Counted from the stretch's first letter, positions 1-7,573 are shown. The stretch: DNA of 27,763 bases from Desulfotomaculum sp. (GCA_003513005.1 DOTD01000038.1:1-27763); one strand, 5' to 3'. Program-made: numbers and translations. Notes: generated by a model not told the origin, from the sequence alone.

Positions 1-115
1 TCCGGCATATGTGCTGCGATATCCTTGTTCGGTTCCATTCAGGATTTTCGGCGATGATGCCCCTGATCTGTTCAACCTTATCTTCTGTTATTTCAGGCCT
101 TGTCCGATATTCCAT
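1..115 (-). CDS. DUF4338 / DruA-like protein, N-terminal part only
   Basis: The minus strand opens with ATG at 115 and reads through the left edge without a stop: MEYRTRPEITEDKVEQIRGI at the start, then an IAENPEW segment and ISQHICR. This arrangement (short basic start, helix with an IRGIIAENP core, then a W-x-R-x-R-I-S segment) resembles the N-terminus of DUF4338 proteins, the family containing DruA of the Druantia defence system; many members are stand-alone, multicopy and transposon-like. A good ribosome site (GGAAGGAA) lies 5-12 bases upstream of the ATG. Only 38 codons are visible, so the family call rests on N-terminal similarity from memory. It lies beyond the terminator that follows the cooS-cooF pair and is probably a separate transcription unit. 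Confidence 0.55.
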   Translation of the reverse strand, partial: MEYRTRPEITEDKVEQIRGIIAENPEWNRTRISQHICR

Positions 116-199
116 ACGAATTTCCTTCCACCGCGATTTTCATAATGCAATATTCGACATCGGATGGTTGGAGTCCTGCTTTTTTAAAAAATTGTAATC

Positions 200-249
200 A
201 AAAAAAGCGCGGCATTTATTTCTTTTGATGTTGCGTTTGCCGCGCTTTT
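200..249 (-). terminator. Rho-independent terminator downstream of the cooS-cooF pair
   Basis: A perfect 12-bp inverted repeat (AAAAGCGCGGCA at 203-214 and its complement at 238-249) has a 23-base loop. Read on the minus strand it ends in a run of seven T, as expected for an intrinsic terminator of transcription coming from cooF (stop at 376). The plus-strand side also ends in TTTTATCCTTTT, so it might work in both directions. The 116-375 gap shows nothing else I can support. Confidence 0.7.
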
Positions 250-375
250 ATCCTTTTCTCTATTGAATAGGTGATGTTATTTATTTGATAAAGAACATTC
301 TATGTCATGAATGGAAATTAAATAGGACTGTGAATAGTAACCTTTGCTTCAGCATTCCATTTGTTTGCAGATTAT

Positions 376-909
376 TTAACTTGAGAATAATGCTCCCGTT
401 TGGGAACCTTCTATTTGCGGATTAACACCCCCCGTCAGAACGTAATACCCTCCGTCTGCGCCCGGCGACGGCGCCTCGATTAAAGAGATTGCTCCGGTAG
501 GACAGGCTTCGACGCAGCGCGGCGTGCCCCGGTCGGCGCAAAAGTCACATTTTATTGCAATCTTGTTTTCTCTGGCATCCGGCAAAATCATGCCGTAGGG
601 ACAGGACATTACGCACATCCAGCAACTGGCGCACTGTTTTTGATTATGGACGACCAGACCGGTTGCGGGATCTCTTTGAAGCGCTCCTGAAACGCAGGCG
701 TTAACACATTCCGGTTCGTCACACTGCCGGCAGGATAGAGGTACGGGCCGCCCTTCGTTGTTCAGTTCAACAAAGTTGCGCGGCTGGCTGCCCTGATCGG
801 ATAAGTTTACAAACCATACCGAACGGGACGGGCTGTGTTCCGCCAGGCAGGCTACCTGACAATTCTTGCACTCTTCGCACAATTCCGGCTTAATGAATAT
901 CCTTTTCAT
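376..909 (-). CDS. cooF: CooF-like ferredoxin with four [4Fe-4S] clusters
   Basis: A 177-residue polyferredoxin of the CooF/HycB/DmsB-like electron-transfer family. Four cysteine groups are visible: C11-x2-C14-x2-C17-x3-C21; CRQCDEPECVNAC around residues 60-72; CASCWMCVMSCP around 93-104; and CDFC...CVEACP around 121-138. This is enough for four cubane clusters. It should pass electrons between the CooS-like enzyme and a partner in the cytoplasm. It begins 14 bases after the cooS stop with a ribosome site (AGAGGTG) in front of its ATG, so the two genes form an operon. No hydrogenase, ACS or nickel-insertion (cooC) gene is seen next to it, so the final electron partner is unknown. The last 25 residues, after the final cluster motif, are a short Gly-rich tail. 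Confidence 0.85.
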   Translation of the reverse strand: MKRIFIKPELCEECKNCQVACLAEHSPSRSVWFVNLSDQGSQPRNFVELNNEGRPVPLSCRQCDEPECVNACVSGALQRDPATGLVVHNQKQCASCWMCVMSCPYGMILPDARENKIAIKCDFCADRGTPRCVEACPTGAISLIEAPSPGADGGYYVLTGGVNPQIEGSQTGALFSS

Positions 910-923
910 CTTTTATTCACCTC

Positions 924-2795
924 TTACAGGCCCAGGCCTGATCTTTTGTCGTTGATAACCGCTTCCAACTGGTTGACTGTTGAGATAATATCGCCGTCTA
1001 CAATAACGCGGCCGCCGGTTAACTGCTCAAGGTCAGCCGTCAGTACCCTGGTAACCATTTCGCTGCCAGTAACAAAGGGCGGAATGGCCAGGTGCAGGCT
1101 GAGCCCAAGGGCCAGGCCGAAGGCGCCGTCCGCCAGCGCTTGTTCTTCCAGCCACTGGGGCGCTGAGAGAACCAGGGGCAGCTGCGGTAAATCTACGCCC
1201 AATTCCGCCGCGATGTCAGCCGCTGTTTCCTCCAGGCGGCCGATGGCCAGGCAAGGTCCAAAATTCAGCACAGGGGGTATTCCCAGCTGCCGGCAGATTT
1301 CTTTCAGGTTTGGCCCGGCTTGTTCCGCCGCTGAAGGTGACATTAAACCGACATTTTCCAGGGCGCCGCTGGTGCAGCCGGCTGAAAGGACGATAATGTC
1401 GCGTTTGATTAATTCCCTGGTCATCCCTACTGTAAAGACATCGTGCCCGCCGGCGGTAAGGTTGGAACACCCCACCACGGCGGCGATGCCTTTTATTTTA
1501 CCAGCGACGATAAGATCTATAAGCGGCTTGTAACTGCCACCCAGGAAGTTTTTCAGGGTTTTTTCACTCAGACCGGTGAGCACGTCGTCATAGCCGTGGA
1601 CAGGTACATCTATGGCAATGTTTTTACGCCTGGCCGCATAACTTTGTGCGCCCGCCTCTATAATTCTCCCGGCAATTTTATGGCGGTCTTTCAGGTTGAA
1701 AGGCAGGTATTCGGCATTTTGTTTCTTTGACACATCATCCAGGCAGAACTGCGGCATATGCATCTGGTCGCAGACAGTTTCAATTCCCGGCAGGGTGCAG
1801 TTGAATTCCGACACCACCAGGTCAATGGCCCCTGTGGCGATCAGCGCCTCGCTGGTGAAGTTGTTCCCGGTGTGGCCGGCAAAAACATCCCCGCAGTGCG
1901 CTCCCCGCAGCTGCATATCCTGGCCGACGCACGTGGAGCCGACAATTTTGCAACCTTTAGCCCCGGCTGCTTTGGCCATGGACTCAGCCGCGGGAGACGA
2001 CAGGGCGTCCTGCAGAATGCCAATCAGGGACTGCTGATGGCCGGTAACCATAACATTTATATAATCCGGGTCGACTACTCCGAAACCGGCTTTGGCCAGT
2101 CTGATTTCAGGCTCTCCCCAGATGATGTCGTTAATCCGGTTGGTCATGGCAAGCCCGTATAAACCGGTGGCAATGCCCAGGCGCAGGGAGTGCAGCAGCA
2201 TGTCGACAGGGTCGCTGGATAAATTGGTGCTGCTCTTAACCAGGGCGTCAAAAACCTCTGACTTGGCGCCGCCGGGCAGGATGCCCAGCTCTGTCCATTT
2301 TTCATAGCGCGGCCCGTAGGCCAGTTTCTTGACCAGCTGCATTTTCTCACTGCGGGGGCGGTATAAATCCGCCAGCACCATGACAGACAGGTTTACTGCT
2401 TTTTCTTTTGCATTAGTTCCGACAACTCCAAGGCGCTCGGCCAGTTCATGCAAAAGGGAGACCCCCTTTAAAGGCAGGTCGGAATTGCCCCGGCCAATTT
2501 CACCCAAGTTAACAGCAGCATTTTCGACAATGTGCAGGTAACAGGCCGCTCCCGCCGCCACTGCCCGCAGGAAGTTCCTGGCTACCATGGTGTCAGGGCT
2601 AGCGCCGCATACACCCCGGGGTGATTTGGGAATTATCCGGCATGGTCCGTTGGAGCAAAGCCGGCAGCATACCCCCTGCATGCCGAAACCGCACTTTACA
2701 GCCTGGTCGGGCACACGGTTAAAGGATGTTTCCACATCGCTTTTAGACGCCAGGAAGTCGTAAAGAATTTTGTCAGCAGAAATACAGATTGACAA
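924..2795 (-). CDS. cooS: Divergent anaerobic CO dehydrogenase-like protein (CooS family)
   Basis: A 623-residue member of the CooS family, whose typical enzymes interconvert CO and CO2 at a NiFe4S4 C-cluster. I place the start at TTG 2795, nine bases after AAAGGAGG; the open frame runs 11 codons further up, but those codons contain the ribosome site. Cluster D/B cysteines are present (C35, C43, C44, C47, C52, C63). By motif alignment all six C-cluster ligands are present: H253 (TGHQ), C289 (GSTCVG), C333 (FNCTLPG), C443 (VGCSN), C474 (AGCTSG), C515 (FGPCLA). The histidine relay normally reading H-x2-H-x2-H after AAGA is replaced by CYLHIVEN (residues 85-92), leaving one His. The catalytic Lys of the usual EKA motif is Gln552 (LEEQALADG). 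It may therefore not be an efficient CO oxidiser. Deviant CooS proteins such as CooS-V of Carboxydothermus are reported to lack CODH activity and to react slowly with hydroxylamine. Confidence 0.85.
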   Translation of the reverse strand: MSICISADKILYDFLASKSDVETSFNRVPDQAVKCGFGMQGVCCRLCSNGPCRIIPKSPRGVCGASPDTMVARNFLRAVAAGAACYLHIVENAAVNLGEIGRGNSDLPLKGVSLLHELAERLGVVGTNAKEKAVNLSVMVLADLYRPRSEKMQLVKKLAYGPRYEKWTELGILPGGAKSEVFDALVKSSTNLSSDPVDMLLHSLRLGIATGLYGLAMTNRINDIIWGEPEIRLAKAGFGVVDPDYINVMVTGHQQSLIGILQDALSSPAAESMAKAAGAKGCKIVGSTCVGQDMQLRGAHCGDVFAGHTGNNFTSEALIATGAIDLVVSEFNCTLPGIETVCDQMHMPQFCLDDVSKKQNAEYLPFNLKDRHKIAGRIIEAGAQSYAARRKNIAIDVPVHGYDDVLTGLSEKTLKNFLGGSYKPLIDLIVAGKIKGIAAVVGCSNLTAGGHDVFTVGMTRELIKRDIIVLSAGCTSGALENVGLMSPSAAEQAGPNLKEICRQLGIPPVLNFGPCLAIGRLEETAADIAAELGVDLPQLPLVLSAPQWLEEQALADGAFGLALGLSLHLAIPPFVTGSEMVTRVLTADLEQLTGGRVIVDGDIISTVNQLEAVINDKRSGLGL

Positions 2796-2812
2796 TTTGT
2801 TTTTCCTCCTTT

Positions 2813-3058
2813 GAAGCCTGGTGGGCATGGGGGTATCTGCTGGTGGTTGGATCCATCTTTGCCTCTACCTCGTTCTTAAAGGCAATAAGGTTACTGCCTG
2901 CAAACATTGTCGCGACTTATGCTTATGTAAACCCGGTGATAGCAGTGTTTTTGGGCTGGTTTATCCTTCACGAACCTGTAGGGGTTTGGACAATTGCAAG
3001 TATGTTGTTGGTGCTGCTGGGTGTTGCCGGTGTTTTTCGCAGCCAAAACCTACGGTGA
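2813..3058 (+). pseudogene. C-terminal remnant of an EamA/DMT-family transporter
   Basis: This frame encodes about 80 residues that match the last three to four membrane helices of EamA (drug/metabolite) transporters, including LPANIVATYAYVNPVIAVFL and FILHEPVGVWT, and ends in a normal stop at 3058. Everything upstream of residue WAWGYLL is missing: the frame runs straight into the start of the oppositely oriented cooS gene. A full member has about 300 residues and ten helices, so this is a dead fragment left by a rearrangement whose breakpoint lies near 2810-2820. The breakpoint sits exactly where the cooS promoter should be, so cooS may now be read from sequence inside the remnant. It does not closely resemble the EamA protein at 17961. 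Confidence 0.75.
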
Positions 3059-3266
3059 TCTTGGAAGATGCCGGGGAGTGTTTCCCCTGCTTGTTCTGGA
3101 GGGAACAAGGCAATGCCGGACAGCTTCTGCAGCTATTATTGAAGGAAACGCGGGACTCAGGAACCGGCATTTGAAACAATTTATCCGAACCAATAATTAT
3201 AGAAGGGGTGTCGCTCCCTTTGAAGCGCGGGATTAAATGGGTATTAAGAGAAGATAAGGGACGACT

Positions 3267-4244
3267 TTAACTTTGTTCCTGAGATAGTATATCTATTTGC
3301 ATTTCCTTATCTTTTTTCAGCCATTCAATTAGATGCTTGTCACGGGCAACTTTAACGTTTTCCAATTTTTCCGGCGTCCATTCGTACAGGCCTGTGCCTG
3401 TTTTCGAACCCAGATTTCCCTTTTCAACCGCAGCCTTTAATATCAGTGAAGGAATTGTGCTGCTGCACAGATCTTTTAAAAGATACTTAGAAATGTTATA
3501 GAAAATATCCAAACCGCCAAGATCTGTGCTTTCAAGCGGGCCGGTCGTTGACAAACGGCGTCCAAAGCTGTATTTAACGGTTGTATCAACTGCTTCTTTG
3601 GTTGCAATGCCTGATTCCACAATATACAGCGCTTCACGAAGCAGCGCCAATTGAAGACGGTTACCGATAAAACCCAGTGCCTCACGGTTTAATAATACCG
3701 GTTTTTTACCGATTTTATCCATCAGCTGCCAGGTTGTGTCAACTACATGCTTCACTGTGTACTCTGCCGGGACTACCTCAACAAGCGGCAATAAATAAGG
3801 CGGATTCCAGAAATGAGCAACGACAAAACGTTCCTTATGTTCTAAAACGTCAGCTATGGCAGTCGGGCTTAAACCGGAAGTATTGGTTGCCAATATCGTA
3901 TCCGGTGGGCAAAGTTTTTCCATCTCCGCAAAGATCTCCTGCTTGACAGCGAGATCTTCGGCAACTGATTCAATAACAAAATCCGCGTTTTCTGCGGCTT
4001 GTTCCATGGCTGTGACACCTTTAACCCGCCCTAATATCTCAGGAATAATCACTTTCTGAACCAAACCATTTTTACAGAAAATTTCAAGTGCGGCCTCAAT
4101 ATTACTAAAACCGCGCTTTATGCTATCATCTGAACGGCCAAACATACGAACCTGATAACCTGCTGCTGCAAAGACGAGGGCAATGCCATGACCCATTGTG
4201 CCCGTCCCCAGGCAGCAGATGTTTTTAATCTTTTCTACATTCAT
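3267..4244 (-). CDS. 3-hydroxyacyl-CoA dehydrogenase (3-hydroxybutyryl-CoA dehydrogenase type)
   Basis: A 325-residue soluble NAD-dependent enzyme that oxidises a 3-hydroxyacyl-CoA to the 3-oxoacyl-CoA (or the reverse) in beta-oxidation or butyrate-type metabolism. Visible signatures: Rossmann motif GTGTMGHG (13-20), ESVAEDLAVK (92-101), NTS (121-123), HFWNPP (144-149) with the expected catalytic His144 and Glu156 dyad, and FIGNRLQ (192-198) opening the helical dimerisation domain. The family usually reads HFFNP; Trp in the third position is common among the lambda-crystallin/carnitine-dehydrogenase side of the family, so the exact substrate is uncertain. It has a GGAAG ribosome site 11 bases before ATG 4244. 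It lies 42 bases downstream of the Crp/Fnr gene on the same strand and may be co-transcribed. No thiolase, crotonase or acyl-CoA dehydrogenase is nearby. Confidence 0.85.
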   Translation of the reverse strand: MNVEKIKNICCLGTGTMGHGIALVFAAAGYQVRMFGRSDDSIKRGFSNIEAALEIFCKNGLVQKVIIPEILGRVKGVTAMEQAAENADFVIESVAEDLAVKQEIFAEMEKLCPPDTILATNTSGLSPTAIADVLEHKERFVVAHFWNPPYLLPLVEVVPAEYTVKHVVDTTWQLMDKIGKKPVLLNREALGFIGNRLQLALLREALYIVESGIATKEAVDTTVKYSFGRRLSTTGPLESTDLGGLDIFYNISKYLLKDLCSSTIPSLILKAAVEKGNLGSKTGTGLYEWTPEKLENVKVARDKHLIEWLKKDKEMQIDILSQEQS

Positions 4245-4286
4245 CTAATCCAGTACTTCCTTAATTATTATAAAACTTCCAGCTGT

Positions 4287-4979
4287 CTATTCTGCTAAAG
4301 TCTTCAGGGTATTCAGGTCTTTGATTTTTATCGAAGCCCTGTGAAAATCAATAATTCCATCATCCCTTAGTTTCCCCATCTCACGTGAAAGAGAAGGCCG
4401 GGATACATTTAAAAAGTCTGCAAGTTCATTTCGCTTCAGCGGCATGACAAAAGTTTGCTTACCCTGTTTTTTAAACTGCTCGAACAGGAAAGCGCAGACC
4501 TTTCCACGCATGTTTTTGATCATCAAATAATCAATTTTTCTGTTCAGCATAAGAGCTTTTAAAGATATTATTTTAAGTATATTTGCTATCATCAGCTTAT
4601 GACTGGCACATGCATTTGCACAACTGCCGACTATCTTTTCACCTGGCAGATACATTACCTCGCAAGCTTCACGCGCTATAATTGTATCAGGCCATCTAAA
4701 ACTACCCGCAAATGCGGCTATTTCACCAAACATTTCTCCAGGCCCGTTCATTGCTATGATTATCCGGTCGCCGACTGCGTTCTCCCTGGTGATTACGATA
4801 TCTCCTGCAAGGACTATCCCCAGACCTGTTAATTGATCGCCTTCCATTGCGACCGGCTCGTTTCTTTTATAGCTGCAGACTTTCGGATTCAGGCAGGTAA
4901 GAACGCTCATCAATTCAGCATTATTCATTCCCTTAAACAACCTGCATGTTAAAAGTGTTTTCATTGATTTATCAAACAT
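4287..4979 (-). CDS. Crp/Fnr-family transcription regulator, HcpR-like by context
   Basis: A 230-residue regulator with an N-terminal cyclic-nucleotide-type beta-roll (about 15-115; GEMFGEIAAFAG at 81-92), a long dimer helix, and a C-terminal winged helix-turn-helix (183-205: RNELADFLNVSRPSLSREMG). The Fnr N-terminal cluster cysteines are absent. Cysteines at 120 and 124 in a GSCANAC segment could be redox- or metal-sensitive, which is speculation. It is divergent from the ferredoxin-hcp operon, with 105 bases between them. In anaerobes Crp/Fnr proteins next to hcp (HcpR type) respond to NO or nitrite and control hcp, so that is the likely role. The weak ribosome site (GAGGT) is eight bases before ATG. 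A palindrome at 5000-5015 lies just upstream of this gene and could mediate autoregulation. Confidence 0.85.
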   Translation of the reverse strand: MFDKSMKTLLTCRLFKGMNNAELMSVLTCLNPKVCSYKRNEPVAMEGDQLTGLGIVLAGDIVITRENAVGDRIIIAMNGPGEMFGEIAAFAGSFRWPDTIIAREACEVMYLPGEKIVGSCANACASHKLMIANILKIISLKALMLNRKIDYLMIKNMRGKVCAFLFEQFKKQGKQTFVMPLKRNELADFLNVSRPSLSREMGKLRDDGIIDFHRASIKIKDLNTLKTLAE

Positions 4980-4999
4980 TTTTTATACCTCGTGTTTTT

Positions 5000-5015
5000 G
5001 GTAACTGAGGTTACC
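5000..5015. promoter_or_regulatory. Perfect palindrome between the regulator and hcp operon, likely operator
   Basis: GGTAACTGAGGTTACC: two 6-bp arms around a 4-base spacer, in AT-rich surroundings. Its centre is about 36 bases before the expected transcription start of the hcp operon, overlapping the -35 region as for a class II activator of the Crp/Fnr family. For the divergent regulator gene it sits between promoter and start codon, as expected for autorepression. GTAAC-N4-GTTAC palindromes have, as I recall, been predicted for clostridial HcpR regulators; that match needs checking. Confidence 0.65.
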
Positions 5016-5031
5016 GTTTTTTTGTTTTTAT

Positions 5032-5037
5032 TATAAT
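5032..5037 (+). promoter_or_regulatory. -10 box of the ferredoxin-hcp operon
   Basis: A consensus TATAAT sits 47 bases before the GTG start of the ferredoxin gene. No TTGACA-like -35 box is found at 16-18 bases; the operator palindrome at 5000-5015 occupies that position. This supports activator-dependent transcription. The surrounding ATTATAAT is near-symmetrical, so the same spot could serve as a -10 for the divergent regulator. Confidence 0.55.
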
Positions 5038-5084
5038 AAAATTAAGCTGCAAGCACAAAGGAAAAAGAAAGGGGGTATCTTTCA

Positions 5085-5813
5085 GTGAAAAGAAAAATCA
5101 TCAAAATAGATGACGACAGATGCAACGGGTGCGGACTTTGCATTGACGCCTGTCACGAGGGAGCTTTACAGCTTGTAGAGGGCAAAGCAAGGCTTGTTTC
5201 GGACATTTATTGTGACGGACTGGGGGCTTGCCTGCCGGCGTGCCCCACAGGAGCAATTATCTTTGAAGATCGTGAGGCTGAAGCGTTTGATGAAGAAGCT
5301 GTTAAGAAGCATTTAGAAACTAGGGTTAATTCCATACAGGAAAAATTAGCCTGCGGATGTGCCGGCATAGAGGCCAGGACAATAGAAAGAAAAGATGAGG
5401 CAATAACCGTTCCTGCAAGAGATACTGTATTAAGCGGATCACAGCTTCGTCAATGGCCCTGTCAAATAAAGCTTGTGCCAGTTAACGCCCCCTATTTCGA
5501 TAACGCACATCTGCTCGTGGCGGCAGACTGTACAGCTTATGCCTACCATAACATCCATAATCATTTCATGAGCGGCAAAATTACTATCATCGGCTGCCCG
5601 AAGCTGGATAATGAAAATTACGCAAAGAAAATGACAGAGATATTTAAAGCACATGAAATAAGAAGTGTTATTGTGCTCCGTATGGAAGTACCCTGCTGCA
5701 GCGGGATCGCAAACATGGTTAAACAGGCATTGGCTGACAGCGGAAAGATTATACCACTGAGCGTTGTTATCATTACTATCGACGGCTGCATTCTTGGTGA
5801 TAGTCAGAAGTGA
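5085..5813 (+). CDS. Ferredoxin-type iron-sulfur protein of the hcp operon
   Basis: A 242-residue protein with an N-terminal two-cluster ferredoxin domain. The first motif is C13-x2-C16-x2-C19-x3-C23. The second is C43-x5-C49-x3-C53-P, where the middle position of a classic motif is Gly46; this GLGACLPACP form is usual in this family. The remaining 190 residues form a second domain with further cysteines (around 109-111, 127, 149, 171 and paired Cys near 205). The start is GTG 5085 after AAAGGGGG. It ends 74 bases before hcp on the same strand and is very likely the electron donor for Hcp; ferredoxins of this kind often precede hcp in anaerobes. The C-terminal domain has no function I can name. 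Confidence 0.8.
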   Translation: MKRKIIKIDDDRCNGCGLCIDACHEGALQLVEGKARLVSDIYCDGLGACLPACPTGAIIFEDREAEAFDEEAVKKHLETRVNSIQEKLACGCAGIEARTIERKDEAITVPARDTVLSGSQLRQWPCQIKLVPVNAPYFDNAHLLVAADCTAYAYHNIHNHFMSGKITIIGCPKLDNENYAKKMTEIFKAHEIRSVIVLRMEVPCCSGIANMVKQALADSGKIIPLSVVIITIDGCILGDSQK

Positions 5814-5887
5814 TAAGCGTATAAGGGAAAATAGAGCTTCAATGTGTGAAGTAAAAAACAATCTAAATTATACGAGGAGGTCATCAA

Positions 5888-7450
5888 ATGAACAAAATGT
5901 TTTGTTTTCAGTGCGAGCAGACCGCAGGCGGAAAAGGGTGCACCAATTCAGGCGTGTGCGGTAAAAAGCCGGATGTTGCCATCAAGCATGATGAGCTTAC
6001 CTGCGCTCTGATAGGACTTGACCGGGCAGCGCAGGTCAATAAACCAGGCAGGGAAACAGATGAGCTGATGATGCAGGGACTTTTTGCATCAGTAACCAAT
6101 GTTAACTTTGACATTGAAAGAATTACTGAGCTCAAAAGTCTGGTCCAGAATGAAAAAGAAAAATTGGGAGGCGCTGAAGAACCTCCGGCCAGTGAACTGT
6201 GGCAAGGGGATACGGACATAGTATCCCTTCGCTCAACATTGCTGTTCGGCCTGCGCGGCATGGCGGCTTATGCCTGGCATGCTTATGTGCTCGGCAAGAA
6301 AGACGATGAGGTTATTTCATGGTTTTATAAAGGTATGCGCGCCATCGGCCAGGAACACTCAATTGAGGAATGGCTGGGTCTGATCATGGAGTTCGGGCAG
6401 GTAAATCTTAAATGCATGGCCCTGCTTGACGAGGCCAACACTTCGGCATACGGACATCCCGTGCCGGTAAAGGTTACTACTACAATAGAAAAAGGGCCGT
6501 TTATAGTTATTACCGGCCATGACCTGCTGGACCTGAAGCAGTTATTGGAACAGACTATGGATAAGGGTATAAATATCTATACCCACAGCGAAATGCTGCC
6601 GGCGCACGGATACCCGGAGTTGAAGAAATACTTGCACCTTAAGGGCAACTTCGGAACTGCCTGGCAGAACCAGCAGAAGGAATTTGACGGTATACCGGCG
6701 CCAGTTATATATACAACCAACTGCATTATGCCGCCAAAATCTTCCTATGCGGACAGGATCTTCACCACTTCTGTGGTTGGCTATCCGGGAATCAAACATA
6801 TAACTGAAAAAGACCATACAAAGGATTTTACACCGGTAATTGACAAGGCGCTTGAACTGGGCGGCTGGGATGAAGATAAAAAGCTGACGGGGATCAACGG
6901 CGGATCCGAACTGCTGACCGGGTTTGCCCGAAATACTGTGCTGGGCGCGGCGGATAAAGTGATTGAAGCGGTCAAAGCCGGCGCAATTAAGCATTTTTTC
7001 CTTGTGGGCGGCTGCGATGGCGCAAAGGCCGGCAGGAGCTACTATACCGAGTTTGTTAAAAAGGCTCCCGGCGATACAATCATCTTGACCCTTGCCTGCG
7101 GCAAATACCGTTTTAACGACCTTGACTTAGGTCAAATAGGCGGCTTCCCCCGCATTATGGATATGGGGCAGTGCAATGACGCGTACTCAGCGATCCGGGT
7201 TGCTATTGCTCTTGCCGATGCGTTCAAGTGCGGGGTCAATGATTTGCCGCTGACGTTCATGCTCTCCTGGTTTGAGCAGAAAGCCGTCTGCATACTGTTG
7301 ACGCTCCTGTCGCTGGGCATAAAAAATATCTACCTTGGCCCGTCACTGCCGGCTTTTATCTCCCCCAATGTATTGAGTGTGTTGGTTGAGAAATTTGACA
7401 TTAAGCCCATTAGCACACCTGAAGCAGATTTGAAAACGATTCTCGGTTAA
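5888..7450 (+). CDS. hcp: Hybrid cluster protein (hydroxylamine / NO reductase)
   Basis: A 520-residue hybrid cluster (prismane) protein. These cytoplasmic enzymes reduce hydroxylamine to ammonia in vitro and are thought to detoxify NO or handle S-nitrosylation in vivo. The N-terminal [4Fe-4S] cysteines are C6, C9, C18 and C24 (C-x2-C-x8-C-x5-C, class I spacing as in anaerobes). All hybrid-cluster ligands can be placed: H211, E235, C279 (TTNCIMPP), C376 (GGCDGAK, the persulfide Cys), C404 (LACGKYRF), C429, E463 and K465 (WFEQKAV). The start is fixed by AGGAGG nine bases before ATG 5888. It is the second gene after the ferredoxin and ends before a strong terminator. Regulation is probably by the divergent Crp/Fnr protein through the palindrome at 5000-5015. 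Confidence 0.95.
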   Translation: MNKMFCFQCEQTAGGKGCTNSGVCGKKPDVAIKHDELTCALIGLDRAAQVNKPGRETDELMMQGLFASVTNVNFDIERITELKSLVQNEKEKLGGAEEPPASELWQGDTDIVSLRSTLLFGLRGMAAYAWHAYVLGKKDDEVISWFYKGMRAIGQEHSIEEWLGLIMEFGQVNLKCMALLDEANTSAYGHPVPVKVTTTIEKGPFIVITGHDLLDLKQLLEQTMDKGINIYTHSEMLPAHGYPELKKYLHLKGNFGTAWQNQQKEFDGIPAPVIYTTNCIMPPKSSYADRIFTTSVVGYPGIKHITEKDHTKDFTPVIDKALELGGWDEDKKLTGINGGSELLTGFARNTVLGAADKVIEAVKAGAIKHFFLVGGCDGAKAGRSYYTEFVKKAPGDTIILTLACGKYRFNDLDLGQIGGFPRIMDMGQCNDAYSAIRVAIALADAFKCGVNDLPLTFMLSWFEQKAVCILLTLLSLGIKNIYLGPSLPAFISPNVLSVLVEKFDIKPISTPEADLKTILG

Positions 7451-7513
7451 AAGGCGTGGCAGAAAGGGACTTCTAAGAAAAAACTGCTGTAAGAAAGTCT
7501 TTCAGGCATTATG

Positions 7514-7565
7514 AAGTGCACCCCAAATGTTGGACAGATCTAATATTTGGGGGTGTACTTTTTTT
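7514..7565 (+). terminator. Terminator hairpin of the hcp operon, built like paired insertion-sequence ends
   Basis: Arms at 7514-7528 and 7545-7560 are near-perfect complements (one extra G, one mismatch) and are followed by TTTTTT, giving a convincing intrinsic terminator 64 bases after the hcp stop. The left arm continues as GTGCACCCCAAATGTTGGAC, which resembles terminal inverted repeats of IS3-family (IS150-type) elements. The right arm looks like the opposite end. The hairpin may be a collapsed IS remnant now serving as a terminator. Confidence 0.65.
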
Positions 7566-7573
7566 AAAGGGGT

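Noticed and set aside
835..1533. Plus-strand frame of 232 codons across cooF and cooS
   Set aside because: It is antisense to two well-supported iron-sulfur proteins, and its translation has no family character.
3112..3171. AATGCCGG / CCGGCATT inverted repeat downstream of the EamA remnant
   Set aside because: Eight-base arms 44 bases apart, no transposase and no target duplication seen; insufficient for a mobile element or terminator.
3210..3238. A stretch beginning GTCGCTCCC and ending GGGATTAAAT resembles a type I-C CRISPR repeat
   Set aside because: Only one unit is present, its centre does not form the usual stem, and no cas gene or second repeat is nearby; a chance resemblance or a relic cannot be told apart.
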